A stretch of 64,000 bases of DNA from Cryobacterium luteum (GCF_900110125.1 NZ_FOCN01000002.1:1-64000), one strand, 5' to 3'; shown: positions 43,527-52,476, counted from the first letter of the stretch. Made by a program: numbers and translations. The notes: generated by a model from the letters alone, not told the origin.

Positions 43527-44776
43527 AGTGTGATCCCCCTGGACGGTGAAGTGGATGGTTGCCGGTTGATGCTGTCGGGAAGGCTCCAGGTCGACTCTCC
43601 CGCTCGCCCGCTGCTTTGGCGATGGGTGCTGTAACCGACGGCCACGCGCCGGGCAAGATGTTCGTAACTGGCCGTGACGTCGTCCCAGTTGTAGAGCTCA
43701 GCGGCACGTCGTTGCAGGGCCGCGGCAACCTCGGCGACGCGGTCGGGGCTGAGCTCGGCGTCTTCGAGCAGGGCTCCCAGGGACTCGGCCCGCGAGAAGT
43801 AGGCACCGTCGGTACCGAGGACCTCACGATTGAAGACGACGTCCCAGGCGATGACCTTGGTACCGGCGCCCATGGCCCGCAAGAGTGATGGATTCGTTCC
43901 GCCGACCGAATGACCGTGCAGGTAGGTGCTGGCGTGCGTGTAGAGCTGATCGAGCTGGTCCTGGTCCCAGACGCTGCCGACCATGCGAATGCGGGAATCA
44001 GATGCCGCCAGGTCGCTGATGCGGGTGATGTGTTCGGCCGCGTACGGCGCAGAGCCGACGACGACAAGCGGCAAACGGGCCCCGCTCGCGCGGTATCCCT
44101 CCACGATGACATCGACGTGGTTTTCCGGTTCGAATCGGGCGACGACCAGATGGTAGCCGCCGGGTCGGAGTCCGAGTTCGGAGAGCCGATCGGTCGGAGT
44201 GTCGTGCAGAATTCGGGTGCCGTAGGAGATCAGCTCGGTCGGAATGGCAAATTCGTCCCGGTAATAGTCGACGATGCCCTGCGCGTCGGCGATGAGGGCA
44301 TCCGCTTCACGCACGGACACTTCTTCGGCCCAGCGGTAGTAGCGGCGACCGGCGCCGCCCCATTTGTCGCGCTTCCATTCGAGTCCGTCGACGTGCACGA
44401 CGCTGGGAATTCCGCGCAGCCGCAGCCACGGCACAAAAGGGGCATTGGCGGCGTTGAACACGAAAGCGACATCGGCCGGTCGGTGCAGGGTTGCGTGCAG
44501 CACCGAGAGCCCGGTGTGGCTCAGGGTCTCCAGTATCTTGTGGCGCAGTGCCGGCAGCTCGACGAGCTTCATGCCGAGATATTCCTTCGGCACCGGCTGA
44601 ATCGTGCGGCGACAGTAGACGGTCACGTCGTGGCCCCGGTCGACGAGGCGGCGCCCGATCTCCTCGACGGCGGTTTCGAAGCCGCCGTAGGCTGCGGGCA
44701 CTCCGCGGGTACCGATCATTGCGATGCTCAGACGCCGGCGGCTGGTGGGCGCACTGTGTTCGGTCCCCGCGGTCAT
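43523..44776 (-). CDS. Glycosyltransferase, DUF1972/GT4 type
   Basis: A 417-residue GT-B enzyme. SIAMIGTRGVPAAYGGFETA at the N-terminus is the DUF1972 signature of rhamnosyltransferase-like proteins. The GT4 donor domain has HLVVARFEPENHVDVIVEGY, VVVGSAPYAAEH and YLHGHSVGGTNPSLLRAMGAG. I use the ATG at 44776, one base after the stop of the sugar-transferase gene; a TTG at 44791 is possible. It is the second gene of the operon and probably adds the second sugar. It carries a Ser/Arg-rich C-terminal tail. Confidence 0.9.
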   Translation of the reverse strand: MTAGTEHSAPTSRRRLSIAMIGTRGVPAAYGGFETAVEEIGRRLVDRGHDVTVYCRRTIQPVPKEYLGMKLVELPALRHKILETLSHTGLSVLHATLHRPADVAFVFNAANAPFVPWLRLRGIPSVVHVDGLEWKRDKWGGAGRRYYRWAEEVSVREADALIADAQGIVDYYRDEFAIPTELISYGTRILHDTPTDRLSELGLRPGGYHLVVARFEPENHVDVIVEGYRASGARLPLVVVGSAPYAAEHITRISDLAASDSRIRMVGSVWDQDQLDQLYTHASTYLHGHSVGGTNPSLLRAMGAGTKVIAWDVVFNREVLGTDGAYFSRAESLGALLEDAELSPDRVAEVAAALQRRAAELYNWDDVTASYEHLARRVAVGYSTHRQSSGRAGESTWSLPDSINRQPSTSPSRGITL

Positions 44777-44777
44777 G

Positions 44778-46325
44778 TCAATATGCCCCAACTGGTTGAA
44801 TGACGGTCTTGAAGGTGCGCCAGATGATCATCAGGTCGCCGGCGAGCGACCAGTTCTCGACGTAGTACAGGTCGAGGCGTACGCTGTCTTCCCAGCTGAG
44901 ATTCGACCGTCCGTTGACCTGCCACATTCCGGTCAGCCCGGGCTTGATGTACAGGCGGCGGTGCACGTGCGTTTCGTAAACCTGGACCTCTTCTGGCAGG
45001 GGCGGGCGCGGTCCCACCAGGCTCATTTCGCCGACAAAAATGTTCCACAGCTGGGGCAGCTCGTCGAGCGAGTACTTGCGCAGCACGCGGCCGATCTTGG
45101 TGATCCGAGGGTCGTTGCGAATCTTGAACAGCACCCCGGAGGCTTCGTTCTGGTCGAGCAGCCCGGCCAGGTCGTCTTCCGCGGTCTGCACCATGGAGCG
45201 GAATTTGATTATGCGAAAGGTTTGTCCGTTGCGGCCGCAGCGTTCTTGTCGAAAGAGTACGGGGCCGGGGCTGTCCAGCTTGATGAGAACGGCGATCACC
45301 GCGAGCACGGGCAGCAGGAGCAGCAGGGCGCAGGCCGTAGTGACGATGTCGAGGGTGCGCTTGAGAGCATGGCGCCCTCCTTCGAACCGGGGAATTTCAA
45401 CGTGGATCAGCGGCAGGCCGTCAACCGGGCGAAAGTGGATGCGGGGACCGGCGACATCCGTCAGCCGGCTGGAGAGAACCAGTTCTGCTGACGTTCCTTC
45501 GAGGTCCCAGCCGAGGTTGCGGATGTAGGAGCTGCCGCCGCTGGGCTGTCCGGCCACGATGACCGTGTCAACACCCATAGCCGCCGCCGCAGCGGCGACG
45601 TGTTCGAAATCGGACACGATCGGCACCCTTCGATCGCCCGCCGAGATCTCGTCACCGATGCCGTCTTCCAAGGCTGCGCCGACGATGTAATAGGCAGCGC
45701 CGGACTTGTTGTCGATTTGGCTGACGACATATTCCACATCGTCGCGGTTTCCGACGACGATTACCCGAGAGAGGTAGTGGCCGAATCGGCGCTGGTGCAG
45801 CAGCCACTTGCGCCACAGCCACCGTTCCAGAACCAGCGCGACGATGCCGAGGGGGAGCGCCAGAACGAAGTACAACCGGGCGATGTCGATGTTGAAGATC
45901 AGAAAAATGATGGCGAGTATGCCGAAGGTCACAGCGCTCGCGTTGATGACCTGCTTGTATTCACTCGCTCCGACGCCAATGACGCGGGAATCCCTGGTGT
46001 GAAAAAGTTCGAGGGTTATGAGCCAGGTCGCCACGATGAGCAAGGAAACGAGCCAGTAGTTGGCGCTGAACGATCCCGGCACGGCTGGAATGTCGGCAAC
46101 GCCGAACCGAAAGACCAGCGCCACGCCGACAGCGAGAACGATGACGGCGACATCGGTCAGTCGCAGCTTTGTGCGGTACCGTCGGGCCCAGATCAGGCCG
46201 GAGGAGGGGGTGTCGACGGCCATGTCGGGGCGCGCCGACACGGCCTCGTCGACGAGCCGCAGTTTCGGGGTACGCCCAAACGGCGTGGACCGGGCAAAGG
46301 ATGCGGGCGAATCTGATTCACTCAT
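44778..46325 (-). CDS. Polyprenyl-phosphate sugar-phosphate transferase (initiating enzyme)
   Basis: A 515-residue membrane enzyme that starts repeat-unit synthesis by placing a sugar-1-phosphate on undecaprenyl phosphate. About four N-terminal helices and a CoA-binding-like domain (RVIVVGNRDDVEYVV) precede a fifth helix. The catalytic Bac_transf domain follows: KRTLDIVTTACALLLLLPVL, FRQERCGRNGQTFRIIKFRS, YSLDELPQLWNIFVGEMSLV and KPGLTGMWQVNGRS. It heads the minus-strand operon to the DUF1972 glycosyltransferase and CDP-alcohol transferase. WcaJ/CpsE-type; the sugar is not identifiable. Confidence 0.94.
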   Translation of the reverse strand: MSESDSPASFARSTPFGRTPKLRLVDEAVSARPDMAVDTPSSGLIWARRYRTKLRLTDVAVIVLAVGVALVFRFGVADIPAVPGSFSANYWLVSLLIVATWLITLELFHTRDSRVIGVGASEYKQVINASAVTFGILAIIFLIFNIDIARLYFVLALPLGIVALVLERWLWRKWLLHQRRFGHYLSRVIVVGNRDDVEYVVSQIDNKSGAAYYIVGAALEDGIGDEISAGDRRVPIVSDFEHVAAAAAAMGVDTVIVAGQPSGGSSYIRNLGWDLEGTSAELVLSSRLTDVAGPRIHFRPVDGLPLIHVEIPRFEGGRHALKRTLDIVTTACALLLLLPVLAVIAVLIKLDSPGPVLFRQERCGRNGQTFRIIKFRSMVQTAEDDLAGLLDQNEASGVLFKIRNDPRITKIGRVLRKYSLDELPQLWNIFVGEMSLVGPRPPLPEEVQVYETHVHRRLYIKPGLTGMWQVNGRSNLSWEDSVRLDLYYVENWSLAGDLMIIWRTFKTVIQPVGAY

Positions 46326-46800
46326 GCGTCGTTCCTCCTGCGGTCGAGCGGGAAAGCGGTGCCAGGTGCGGCCGGTGCAGTGAGGTGGAACGCGAGCTTG
46401 CCGGGGCGGTCGGGCAAATTGGATTCAATGTCACTTCTTCATTCCCTGCAGTCGGGTTTACAGGAACAGGCGGTCATAGTGACAAAGTGACGATGCTGGC
46501 ACTTGTCGTTTGATGGAGCGTGGCGGGGGAACATGATTCTTTCTCAGCAACTTACTGGCAGAGACTACCCCGATTCAAGTCGGCGGCGCTGTAACCTCAA
46601 TAGGGGTCAAAATCCCTTGTATTGGGGAGGTTGTAACAGCGTGCGCTGCGCCGGCGCGGCTGGGCCGCAGATCAACCCCGGTTTTACGGGCAGGAATTTG
46701 GCAATCGGTGCCGCAGGGCTGGGCGGATGGGGTAACCAAAACGCCCGATGGTGGGGGTCCTAGGCTGGTCTGAGCGCATCGATTGCCGGGAAGAGTTCAC
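46326..46800. other. 475-bp AT-richer intergenic region
   Basis: The gap between the initiating transferase (minus) and the dipeptidase (plus). It holds a GTCACT-type direct repeat (AGTGACAAAGTGAC on the plus strand near 46478-46491), a matching TGTCACTT nearer the transferase gene at about 46428-46435, and a long imperfect hairpin at 46587-46641. No convincing gene was found. Confidence 0.6.
46587..46641. repeat. Long imperfect hairpin
   Basis: CGCTGTAACCTC pairs with GAGGTT-gta-ACAGCG, and inside this CAATAGGG pairs with CCCT-tgt-ATTG, around GTCAAAAT. Both right arms carry a three-base bulge. It could be a small structured RNA, a terminator or an operator; no T-run follows. Confidence 0.5.
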
Positions 46801-47850
46801 ATGACCGTAAGAATTCCGAAATTCGCCGTTATTGACGGCCATAACGACCTCGCCTGGGCGTGCCGCGAGCATCGCAACTACTCGGTTGCCGGGCTGGACG
46901 ACGAACACGAGTCGAGGCGCGGCCAGCTGCAAACCGATGTCCCGAAATTGCGTCGCGGAGGCGTGCAGGGCCAGTTCTGGTCGGTGTGGGTGCACACTGA
47001 CCTCGAGGGCACCGACTCGGTGCAGGCCACGCTCGAGCAGATCGACTTCGTTCACCGGTTGATAGCGGCCTACCCCGACGATTTCGAGCGTGCCATGACC
47101 GCCGACGACGTGGAACGCGCCCAGCAAGGCGCAAAGATTGCGTCGCTCCTGGGAGTCGAGGGCGGCAACCAGATGAACAACTCGCTCGCGGTGCTCCGCG
47201 AGTATGCGCGGCTCGGTGTGCGCTACATGACCCTGACCTGGAACTCGACGACGGAATGGGCTGACGCGGCCGTCGACGACGCGACCCACAACGGCCTCAA
47301 CGAGCGGGGCCGCGCCGTCATCGCAGAGATGAACCGCATCGGCATGATGGTCGACCTCTCGCATGTCTCCGCTGCCACGATGCAGGACGCCCTCGACGCC
47401 ACAACGCTTCCTCTGCTGTTCAGTCATTCCTCGTGCTTCGCCCTCAATCCGCACCCGCGCAACGTGCCGGATGCGATTCTTCGGCAGCTCGCCGCCAACG
47501 ACGGTGTGCAGATGATCGCCTTCGTTCCGGCGTTCATCTCGGCCGACTATCGGCGCTGGGAAGACAACGGTTCGGTCGGTGACAAGCCGGTCGTGACTGT
47601 TGCGCAGGTTGCCGACCATGTGGAACACGCCCGAAACGTGGCCGGCATCGATCACATCGGTCTCGGCGGTGACTTCGACGGCTGCCCCGACATGCCGATC
47701 GGCCTCGCCGACGCGTCGGACTACCCGAACCTGTTCGCTGAGCTTCAGGGCCGAGGCTGGAGCGACACCGACCTCGCCAAGCTTGGCTCCCGGAACCTGC
47801 TCCGGGTACTCCGCGCCAACGACCCGGCTTACCGCGCCTTCGTCGCTTAA
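46801..47850 (+). CDS. Membrane dipeptidase (peptidase M19, renal dipeptidase type)
   Basis: A 349-residue zinc metallopeptidase fold. The metal-site HxD is FAVIDGHNDLAWA, the bridging Glu lies in SLLGVEGGNQMN, and His ligands lie in MMVDLSHVSAATM and LFSHSSCFALNPHPRN. IDHIGLGGDFDGCP is the C-terminal family signature. These enzymes hydrolyse dipeptides. No signal peptide, so it is probably cytoplasmic. The ATG at 46801 has a GGAAGAG ribosome-binding site. Confidence 0.93.
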   Translation: MTVRIPKFAVIDGHNDLAWACREHRNYSVAGLDDEHESRRGQLQTDVPKLRRGGVQGQFWSVWVHTDLEGTDSVQATLEQIDFVHRLIAAYPDDFERAMTADDVERAQQGAKIASLLGVEGGNQMNNSLAVLREYARLGVRYMTLTWNSTTEWADAAVDDATHNGLNERGRAVIAEMNRIGMMVDLSHVSAATMQDALDATTLPLLFSHSSCFALNPHPRNVPDAILRQLAANDGVQMIAFVPAFISADYRRWEDNGSVGDKPVVTVAQVADHVEHARNVAGIDHIGLGGDFDGCPDMPIGLADASDYPNLFAELQGRGWSDTDLAKLGSRNLLRVLRANDPAYRAFVA

Positions 47851-47964
47851 GCCGCGAGGGGAATCCCGGCGGGCGTTGTTATCGGGTGAACACGCTCCTC
47901 GATGCGATAAAAACTCTCGGGGACGCATTCTCGGTAGGCTGGGCGTGAGCACATGGGGGAGCGC

Positions 47965-48894
47965 ATGGTGACGAGTGAGTCGTTGGGGGCGGGCACGTCG
48001 GTGCCGCGTATTCTGTTGACCGCTGACGAGTTGCACCTCGTGCAGGATCATGTGCCGTCCCTGCGGTTGCCGCTGCGGTTTCGTCAGGACTGGACCGGTG
48101 ATTTGGGCCTGGCTGAGGCTGCGGATCGGGCGCAGGCGGCGCTTTCCGGACTGGTCGCTAAGGGCCTTGTTGCAGCGGATGTCCCGCGCGCACCGATCCC
48201 GGCGAATCTGAGCGACTGGCTTCTTGAGTCGTTCATGGTTTTTTTGTCGCTGCACATGGTTCCGGCTTGGGTGGTCGAGGTGTCAGCGTGGACCCGAGAG
48301 TCGACGCTGCTGCTCGTCGCTTCGGCGCGCGGCGGGTTCGGGTCTACGCTCGCGCGGGCGCAGAGGGTTGAGATCAATGACGGGCGCGGATCGACCGGTG
48401 ACCTGGCTGGCGTCGAGTTCGCGGTCGTGCCGTTTTCGCGCCTGGCCGACAAACTGTCCCTGGCCATCCCGTCCGGTGGAGAAGCCGGCGGCAACGGGCC
48501 GCTCGTGACGATGTCGCTCACGGACAGCCGAGGCGGCATCGAGGTTCTCCGCGCCCACGACCCGCTGCTGCTGGAGGAACTGTCTCGCCGAATCGGCGGC
48601 CCCGATGCTGTGCGGGCGCTTTCGGGCCTCGTCGGTGATCTTGACGCGGGGTTCGAGCTGCGGCTCTCGCGGCAGGACGGCCTTCCCGTTCGGATGCTGA
48701 ATTATGTGCGTGGCGCCGCCGGTTGGCGCAGTGTGGACGTGCGGCTCCCGGCCGGAGACGATGGATTGCCGACGGCAGAGCAGGTGGTCGATTCTGCAAC
48801 CATCACGATTGCCGCTGTGACGCACGCCGCTATTCGGGCGGAAGTCGCCTCCCTCTGTGCCGAAATCACCCTCGAGGAGATGGCTCATGAGTGA
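47965..48894 (+). CDS. EspG-like protein (possible type VII secretion chaperone)
   Basis: A 309-residue cytoplasmic protein with no signal or helix. ILLTADELHLVQDHV at the N-terminus, the alternating strand/helix pattern (ESTLLLVASARGGFG, VEFAVVPFSRLADKLSLAIP), and a location beside WXG100 genes suggest an EspG-type chaperone that escorts secreted substrates. This is a remote resemblance. Codon use is less GC-biased at third positions than in neighbours (many TTG, GTT, TCG), perhaps showing transfer. Start 47965 follows GGGGAG; ATG 47953 is an alternative. It overlaps the hydrolase gene by 8 bp. Confidence 0.45.
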   Translation: MVTSESLGAGTSVPRILLTADELHLVQDHVPSLRLPLRFRQDWTGDLGLAEAADRAQAALSGLVAKGLVAADVPRAPIPANLSDWLLESFMVFLSLHMVPAWVVEVSAWTRESTLLLVASARGGFGSTLARAQRVEINDGRGSTGDLAGVEFAVVPFSRLADKLSLAIPSGGEAGGNGPLVTMSLTDSRGGIEVLRAHDPLLLEELSRRIGGPDAVRALSGLVGDLDAGFELRLSRQDGLPVRMLNYVRGAAGWRSVDVRLPAGDDGLPTAEQVVDSATITIAAVTHAAIRAEVASLCAEITLEEMAHE

Positions 48895-50560
48895 CTTCAC
48901 GGTGACGGGTGGCACCAATACCTCCCCCCTCGTCGCGACCTTCGAGGATATGCGCACATTCTCAACCGAACTCGGTCTGGTGCAGGAGTACCTCGCGACG
49001 GAGAGCCTCCACACCGCGGCCTGTGCGGTCGGCGGTGACCTGCTTGAATCGGCGATCCTCTCACCCGCCACTTTTGCCGATGCCGAGACGAAGATTCTGC
49101 AGGCCGCAGCCGGGTATCTCGTGCAGAGTGCCCGGGTTGCGGTGCTGCACCTGTTCATCGACGGCGCCGTCGTCACCTATGAGACGGTGGATTCCGCGCT
49201 GGCCACGGCCGCAGATGGCCTGTACTTCGTGGGCGGGTTCGCGGTTGGCGTTGTCGTTGTTGCCGGGGCGACCGTCGTGGCCGGTGGGGCAACGCTCTAC
49301 GCGGCCGGCGTCGAAGTGAGCTATCAGCTCGCCGAGGTGGCTGATTCGGCGGGGACCGCCGTGAATGCGATCGGCGATCAGGTGCAGCAGAACCCGTGGC
49401 TGCTGGCCACCGTGCTGGTGACGGGCGGTGCGGGCGCGCTCCTCGCACCCGGAGCGAGCGCATTTGCCTCAGCCTATTCACCAGCGGATGCTGCCACCGC
49501 TGCCAACCAGCAGCTCGCGGACGAGTTCGCAGCCCTGCTCGCCAGCGCCCCCGATTTGCCATCGATCCAGGCTTGGGCGGCCGAGCACACCGATTTCGTG
49601 CAGACGATCATTAAATTCGCTCCCGGGCTGCTCGCCGGAGCGACCTTCGCCGTCGGCCCGCTGGGCATCGTCGGAACGACCTCCCTGACCGGCGCACCCT
49701 GGCCACCGCTGGACTATGACCAGCTTTTGGAAGGCATCATTGTCGGCGGCGGCCGCTTCGGCGCCCTCGACGACGCTACCGGCCAGCCGACCGTGGCTTT
49801 CGTTACTTTCACCGATTCCAAGGGGGACCCGATACCACAGCTTGTACCGACCGACCTCGATACCTTGTTCCGCGGAGCCAACGAGATCGACACGAACGGG
49901 GACGCCCCCGCTGGCTCTCCCGAAGGTACTCCGGATGACTTCTCCGACATTCGCCTGGTGGAGCGAGTCGGAGTCGACGGAGTGAAGCACTGGATTGTCC
50001 AGATCCCCAGCACCCAGAACTGGGCTCTGGCACCCGGCACCGCCACGAACGACCTGCCGAGCGACCTGGCGTCGATGGCGCAACATCAGACCGTGCTCAT
50101 GGCGGCCGTCAAGGAAGCCATGGAGCAGGCGGGTGTGAAACCCCACGATCCGGTCATGCTCGCCGGTTTCAGCCTCGGCGGAATCACCGCGGGCCTGATG
50201 AGCTCCGACCCCTGGATGAACCAGCACTACAACATCACCAATGTCGTCACCGCCGGTGCGTCGATCGGCAACTTCGACATTCCCTCCGACGTCAACGTGC
50301 TCTCCTTCGAACACACGGGGGACCTGGTCCCGGCAGGGGACGGGTCAGACAACCCCGCAACGACCAACCAGGCCACCGTGCACGCGGATCCCCCGGGGAT
50401 GGGCGACAACACGGAACCCCACAACGCGGTGAAGTACGCGGTGACGGCGGGAGAGTTCCAGGGTTCGGGCGATCCGAATGCCGACGCGTTCACCGCTTCC
50501 GCGCGGGGCTTTTTCACTGGTGGCGAAGCAACCGTTCATGACTATGCAGCAACTCGATAA
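48887..50560 (+). CDS. Putative secreted-system serine hydrolase (alpha/beta hydrolase)
   Basis: A 557-residue protein. The N-terminal half is helical and Ala-rich, with glycine-rich hydrophobic stretches near residues 110-150 and 165-195. The C-terminal half is an alpha/beta hydrolase: nucleophile Ser429 in LAGFSLGGITAGLM, Asp479 in EHTGDLVPAGDG and His512 in TEPHNAVKYA. Spacing and order fit a lipase/esterase triad. No N-terminal signal peptide. A GAGGAGA ribosome-binding site precedes the ATG, and the gene is coupled to the EspG-like gene. It may be the cargo or toxin of the orphan WXG100 module; substrate unknown. Confidence 0.7.
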   Translation: MSDFTVTGGTNTSPLVATFEDMRTFSTELGLVQEYLATESLHTAACAVGGDLLESAILSPATFADAETKILQAAAGYLVQSARVAVLHLFIDGAVVTYETVDSALATAADGLYFVGGFAVGVVVVAGATVVAGGATLYAAGVEVSYQLAEVADSAGTAVNAIGDQVQQNPWLLATVLVTGGAGALLAPGASAFASAYSPADAATAANQQLADEFAALLASAPDLPSIQAWAAEHTDFVQTIIKFAPGLLAGATFAVGPLGIVGTTSLTGAPWPPLDYDQLLEGIIVGGGRFGALDDATGQPTVAFVTFTDSKGDPIPQLVPTDLDTLFRGANEIDTNGDAPAGSPEGTPDDFSDIRLVERVGVDGVKHWIVQIPSTQNWALAPGTATNDLPSDLASMAQHQTVLMAAVKEAMEQAGVKPHDPVMLAGFSLGGITAGLMSSDPWMNQHYNITNVVTAGASIGNFDIPSDVNVLSFEHTGDLVPAGDGSDNPATTNQATVHADPPGMGDNTEPHNAVKYAVTAGEFQGSGDPNADAFTASARGFFTGGEATVHDYAATR

Positions 50561-50570
50561 GGATCCAACT

Positions 50571-51077
50571 ATGAGTATCCGAAAGCGTTGGACCTGCGCC
50601 ACGATGGCGGTCCTGGTTATGGTGGGCGTGCTGAGCGGCTGTTCGATCCTGAAACCCGGCATGTCCACCGTCGCGCCGACCCCGACCGACGCGGCCGCCG
50701 GGATCAGCAGCGATGCCGCCGTCGTGCTCTTGAACGCTGTTCCCGGGCTGAGTGACGCCACTGTTCGAAGCTCAATCTCCGGCTTGTCAACAGCAACGAT
50801 CATCGAGGTTTACGTCGATGACGAGGCCGCGATGACTGCCGAAGGGGTCCTTGACTATGTGCTGCGCGTTGGCTGGGCGACGTCCTTCGACCGCCAGCCT
50901 GCAGAACTGACGTTGACCGTGCGCAGCAACGGCCAAACCCTCGACCTGCAAACGCAGGCGAATCTGCTCGCCGGGTTCGCGTACCCGCCCACTGCCGGGG
51001 TATACAGCGTCTATTTCAATGGTCCGGAATACTTGGGTGCCTGGCCGGGTGCGGTTCCCACCCTGTCGGCAGGTTAA
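50571..51077 (+). CDS. Lipoprotein of unknown function
   Basis: A 168-residue lipoprotein. The signal peptide has a basic start (MSIRKRW), a hydrophobic core and the lipobox LSGC with Cys24 as the lipidation site. The mature domain (ATIIEVYVDDEAAMTAEGVL, PAELTLTVRSNGQTL) has no name I recognise; it looks like a small alpha/beta fold. It lies 10 bp after the hydrolase gene with AAGGA before the ATG, so it may be an immunity or accessory factor for that enzyme. That role is speculation. Confidence 0.75.
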   Translation: MSIRKRWTCATMAVLVMVGVLSGCSILKPGMSTVAPTPTDAAAGISSDAAVVLLNAVPGLSDATVRSSISGLSTATIIEVYVDDEAAMTAEGVLDYVLRVGWATSFDRQPAELTLTVRSNGQTLDLQTQANLLAGFAYPPTAGVYSVYFNGPEYLGAWPGAVPTLSAG

Positions 51078-51132
51078 GTCCGGGCAGGGCGCCGGCATCT
51101 GACGGGGCGGGAGTTGAAACCCGGCGACTGGT

Positions 51133-51687
51133 TTAGCGGCAAGCGCCCAGGGAACGCTGCACGTCGAGCCACTCCCGGGCACCGTCAACTGGCTGGTTTG
51201 GAACAGCCCGCACGATGTCCTCGGCGCGGGAAACGGTCTCGGGTGCGACGTCAACGCCGAACACCTGGAAAACGGAGACCTTGACGTTGTTGACTTGATC
51301 GGGGACGGAGGCGAGCACGGTCATGAAGCCGGTGACCGCGTTTTCCGCGACATCGTGAACGACCTTGACGGCGTTGCCGACGATCGAGCGTGCTTCATTC
51401 AGGCGCTCACCCGCCCACACCTGGGCTTGCTGGATGAGCGCCTTGACCTCGTCGACGGATCTAGCGTGGTTCGTCAGGGCATCCGCTGCCGTGTCGAGTG
51501 CGGCAGCAGATCGACCGAGCGCATCGGCCGCGACGCCGATTTCAGTGCGGAACGCGGTCGCAGCGACCGAGTTCCAGTTCATCGACTCGGCACGCGCCTT
51601 GATAGCCAGTGCGCGGGCCCGCATTTCATCACCTTGGGTGCGCAGGCGCGTCGAGTCAAGCCTGACGACAGACATGTCTCCATACAT
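51133..51687 (-). CDS. WXG100-like helical protein with C-terminal extension
   Basis: A 184-residue protein with no signal peptide. Residues 1-95 form the WXG100 pattern: two long helices separated by a turn with Trp in MNWNSVAATAFRTEIG. The W-x-S turn replaces W-x-G. An extension of about 90 residues (QAQVWAGERLNEARSIVG, VSVFQVFGVDVAPETV) follows. The ATG at 51687 has a consensus GGAGG at five bases. It is 57 bp downstream of the second WXG100 gene and converges with the lipoprotein gene. Confidence 0.65.
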   Translation of the reverse strand: MYGDMSVVRLDSTRLRTQGDEMRARALAIKARAESMNWNSVAATAFRTEIGVAADALGRSAAALDTAADALTNHARSVDEVKALIQQAQVWAGERLNEARSIVGNAVKVVHDVAENAVTGFMTVLASVPDQVNNVKVSVFQVFGVDVAPETVSRAEDIVRAVPNQPVDGAREWLDVQRSLGACR

Positions 51688-51744
51688 AGTTACCTCCAAA
51701 CAGTGGCAGCCGCCGCTAAACGTCGAGTGCCAGGCAGCGAGGGG

Positions 51745-52041
51745 TTAGCGGGAGAGTCGAGCGGCGAGCTGTGCGTCGACCTCGGACAGTGTGGTCGCCG
51801 TGGTGCGCAGATAATTGGACAGCCCGTCGAGGCCGTTGATGGTGGCGCGGGCGCCGCTGGTGAACTGCTCGTAGGAAGAGTTGAAGGCGCCTGAGGACTT
51901 GTCGGTGACGAAACCAGAGCTCACGAGAGAAGCGATCAGGCTCTGCAACTCAGCAAGCTTGGAGTTGATGTCGTCGCGACCGACAACAAGGCGGTCGGCC
52001 GACGAATTAAGTTCCAGGTACGAGACGTTGATGTTGGCCAT
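51745..52041 (-). CDS. WXG100-family protein (EsxA/B-like)
   Basis: A 98-residue protein of standard WXG100 length, without a signal peptide. Two helices flank SSGFVTDKSSGAFNSSYEQF, where a typical protein has W-x-G; here Phe takes the Trp place and the S/A-F-x3-Y/F-x2-F spacing is kept. The C-terminal helix (GLSNYLRTTATTLSEVDAQL) is typical of these dimerising secreted proteins. GGGGGAG lies six bases before the ATG. It is co-directional with the extended WXG-like gene after it and likely forms a heterodimer with it. Confidence 0.75.
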   Translation of the reverse strand: MANINVSYLELNSSADRLVVGRDDINSKLAELQSLIASLVSSGFVTDKSSGAFNSSYEQFTSGARATINGLDGLSNYLRTTATTLSEVDAQLAARLSR

Positions 52042-52279
52042 GTGACACTCCCCCATAAGAGCTGCATTGCGCAGGCAACCCAACGCTACCAGCCGGAAGT
52101 CCTGCTCGGCCAATGAATACCAGGTGTATGACCCACCGTTGCGAACAGCCGGAATAGCGCCCGCGACACGACACATGTGCCGCACCGTCAGGCGTCAAGC
52201 AGCGCACGTTGATTTCACTTGTGTCCAGAGTGTGGCCACCGCGAGAGAGCAGGCCGGCGCGGAGCCCGAAAATGGGCAT

Positions 52280-52329
52280 AAAAAAGGCCACTCCCCGAGT
52301 TCCTCACGAGTGAGTTTCTAGGGAGTGGC
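52280..52329 (-). terminator. Terminator of the tRNA-Phe transcript
   Basis: Arms GCCACTCCC (52287-52295) and GGGAGTGGC (52321-52329) flank a 25-nt loop. On the minus strand the hairpin is followed by CTTTTTT, a proper intrinsic terminator immediately after the tRNA. Confidence 0.88.
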
Positions 52330-52331
52330 GG

Positions 52332-52407
52332 TGGTGGCCCCGACCGGCGTCGATCCGGTGACCTTTCGATTTTCAGTCGAACGCTCTACCAACTGAGCTA
52401 CAGGGCC
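52332..52407 (-). tRNA. tRNA-Phe (GAA)
   Basis: A 76-nt cloverleaf on the minus strand. The acceptor GGCCCTG pairs with CGGGGCC, the D-arm has AGCTCAGTTGGTAGAGC, the anticodon loop CTGAAAA reads GAA, and the T-arm has GGATCGACGCC. The CCA end is encoded. Confidence 0.96.
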
Positions 52408-52439
52408 CCAAAGCTGCGTCAAAAACGCCTCTTCTAAGG

Positions 52440-52466
52440 AAAAAAGCCCTTCCTTTCGAAAGGGCT
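52440..52466 (-). terminator. Terminator between tRNA-Asp and tRNA-Phe
   Basis: AGCCCTT/AAGGGCT arms at 52445-52466, followed on the minus strand by TTTTTT. It implies that tRNA-Phe either has its own promoter or receives read-through from tRNA-Glu and tRNA-Asp. Confidence 0.7.
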
Positions 52467-52476
52467 ATTGCCTTTG

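Noticed and set aside
19901..46325. Genomic island or prophage
   Set aside because: No integrase, transposase, phage gene or tRNA-flanking attachment site was seen. Codon use is mostly like the rest of the window, and mixed orientation is common in polysaccharide loci.
46503..46763. An 86-codon plus-strand frame in the 475-bp gap
   Set aside because: No clear ribosome-binding site, unusual composition, and it runs through the long hairpin at 46587-46641. Not supported as a gene.
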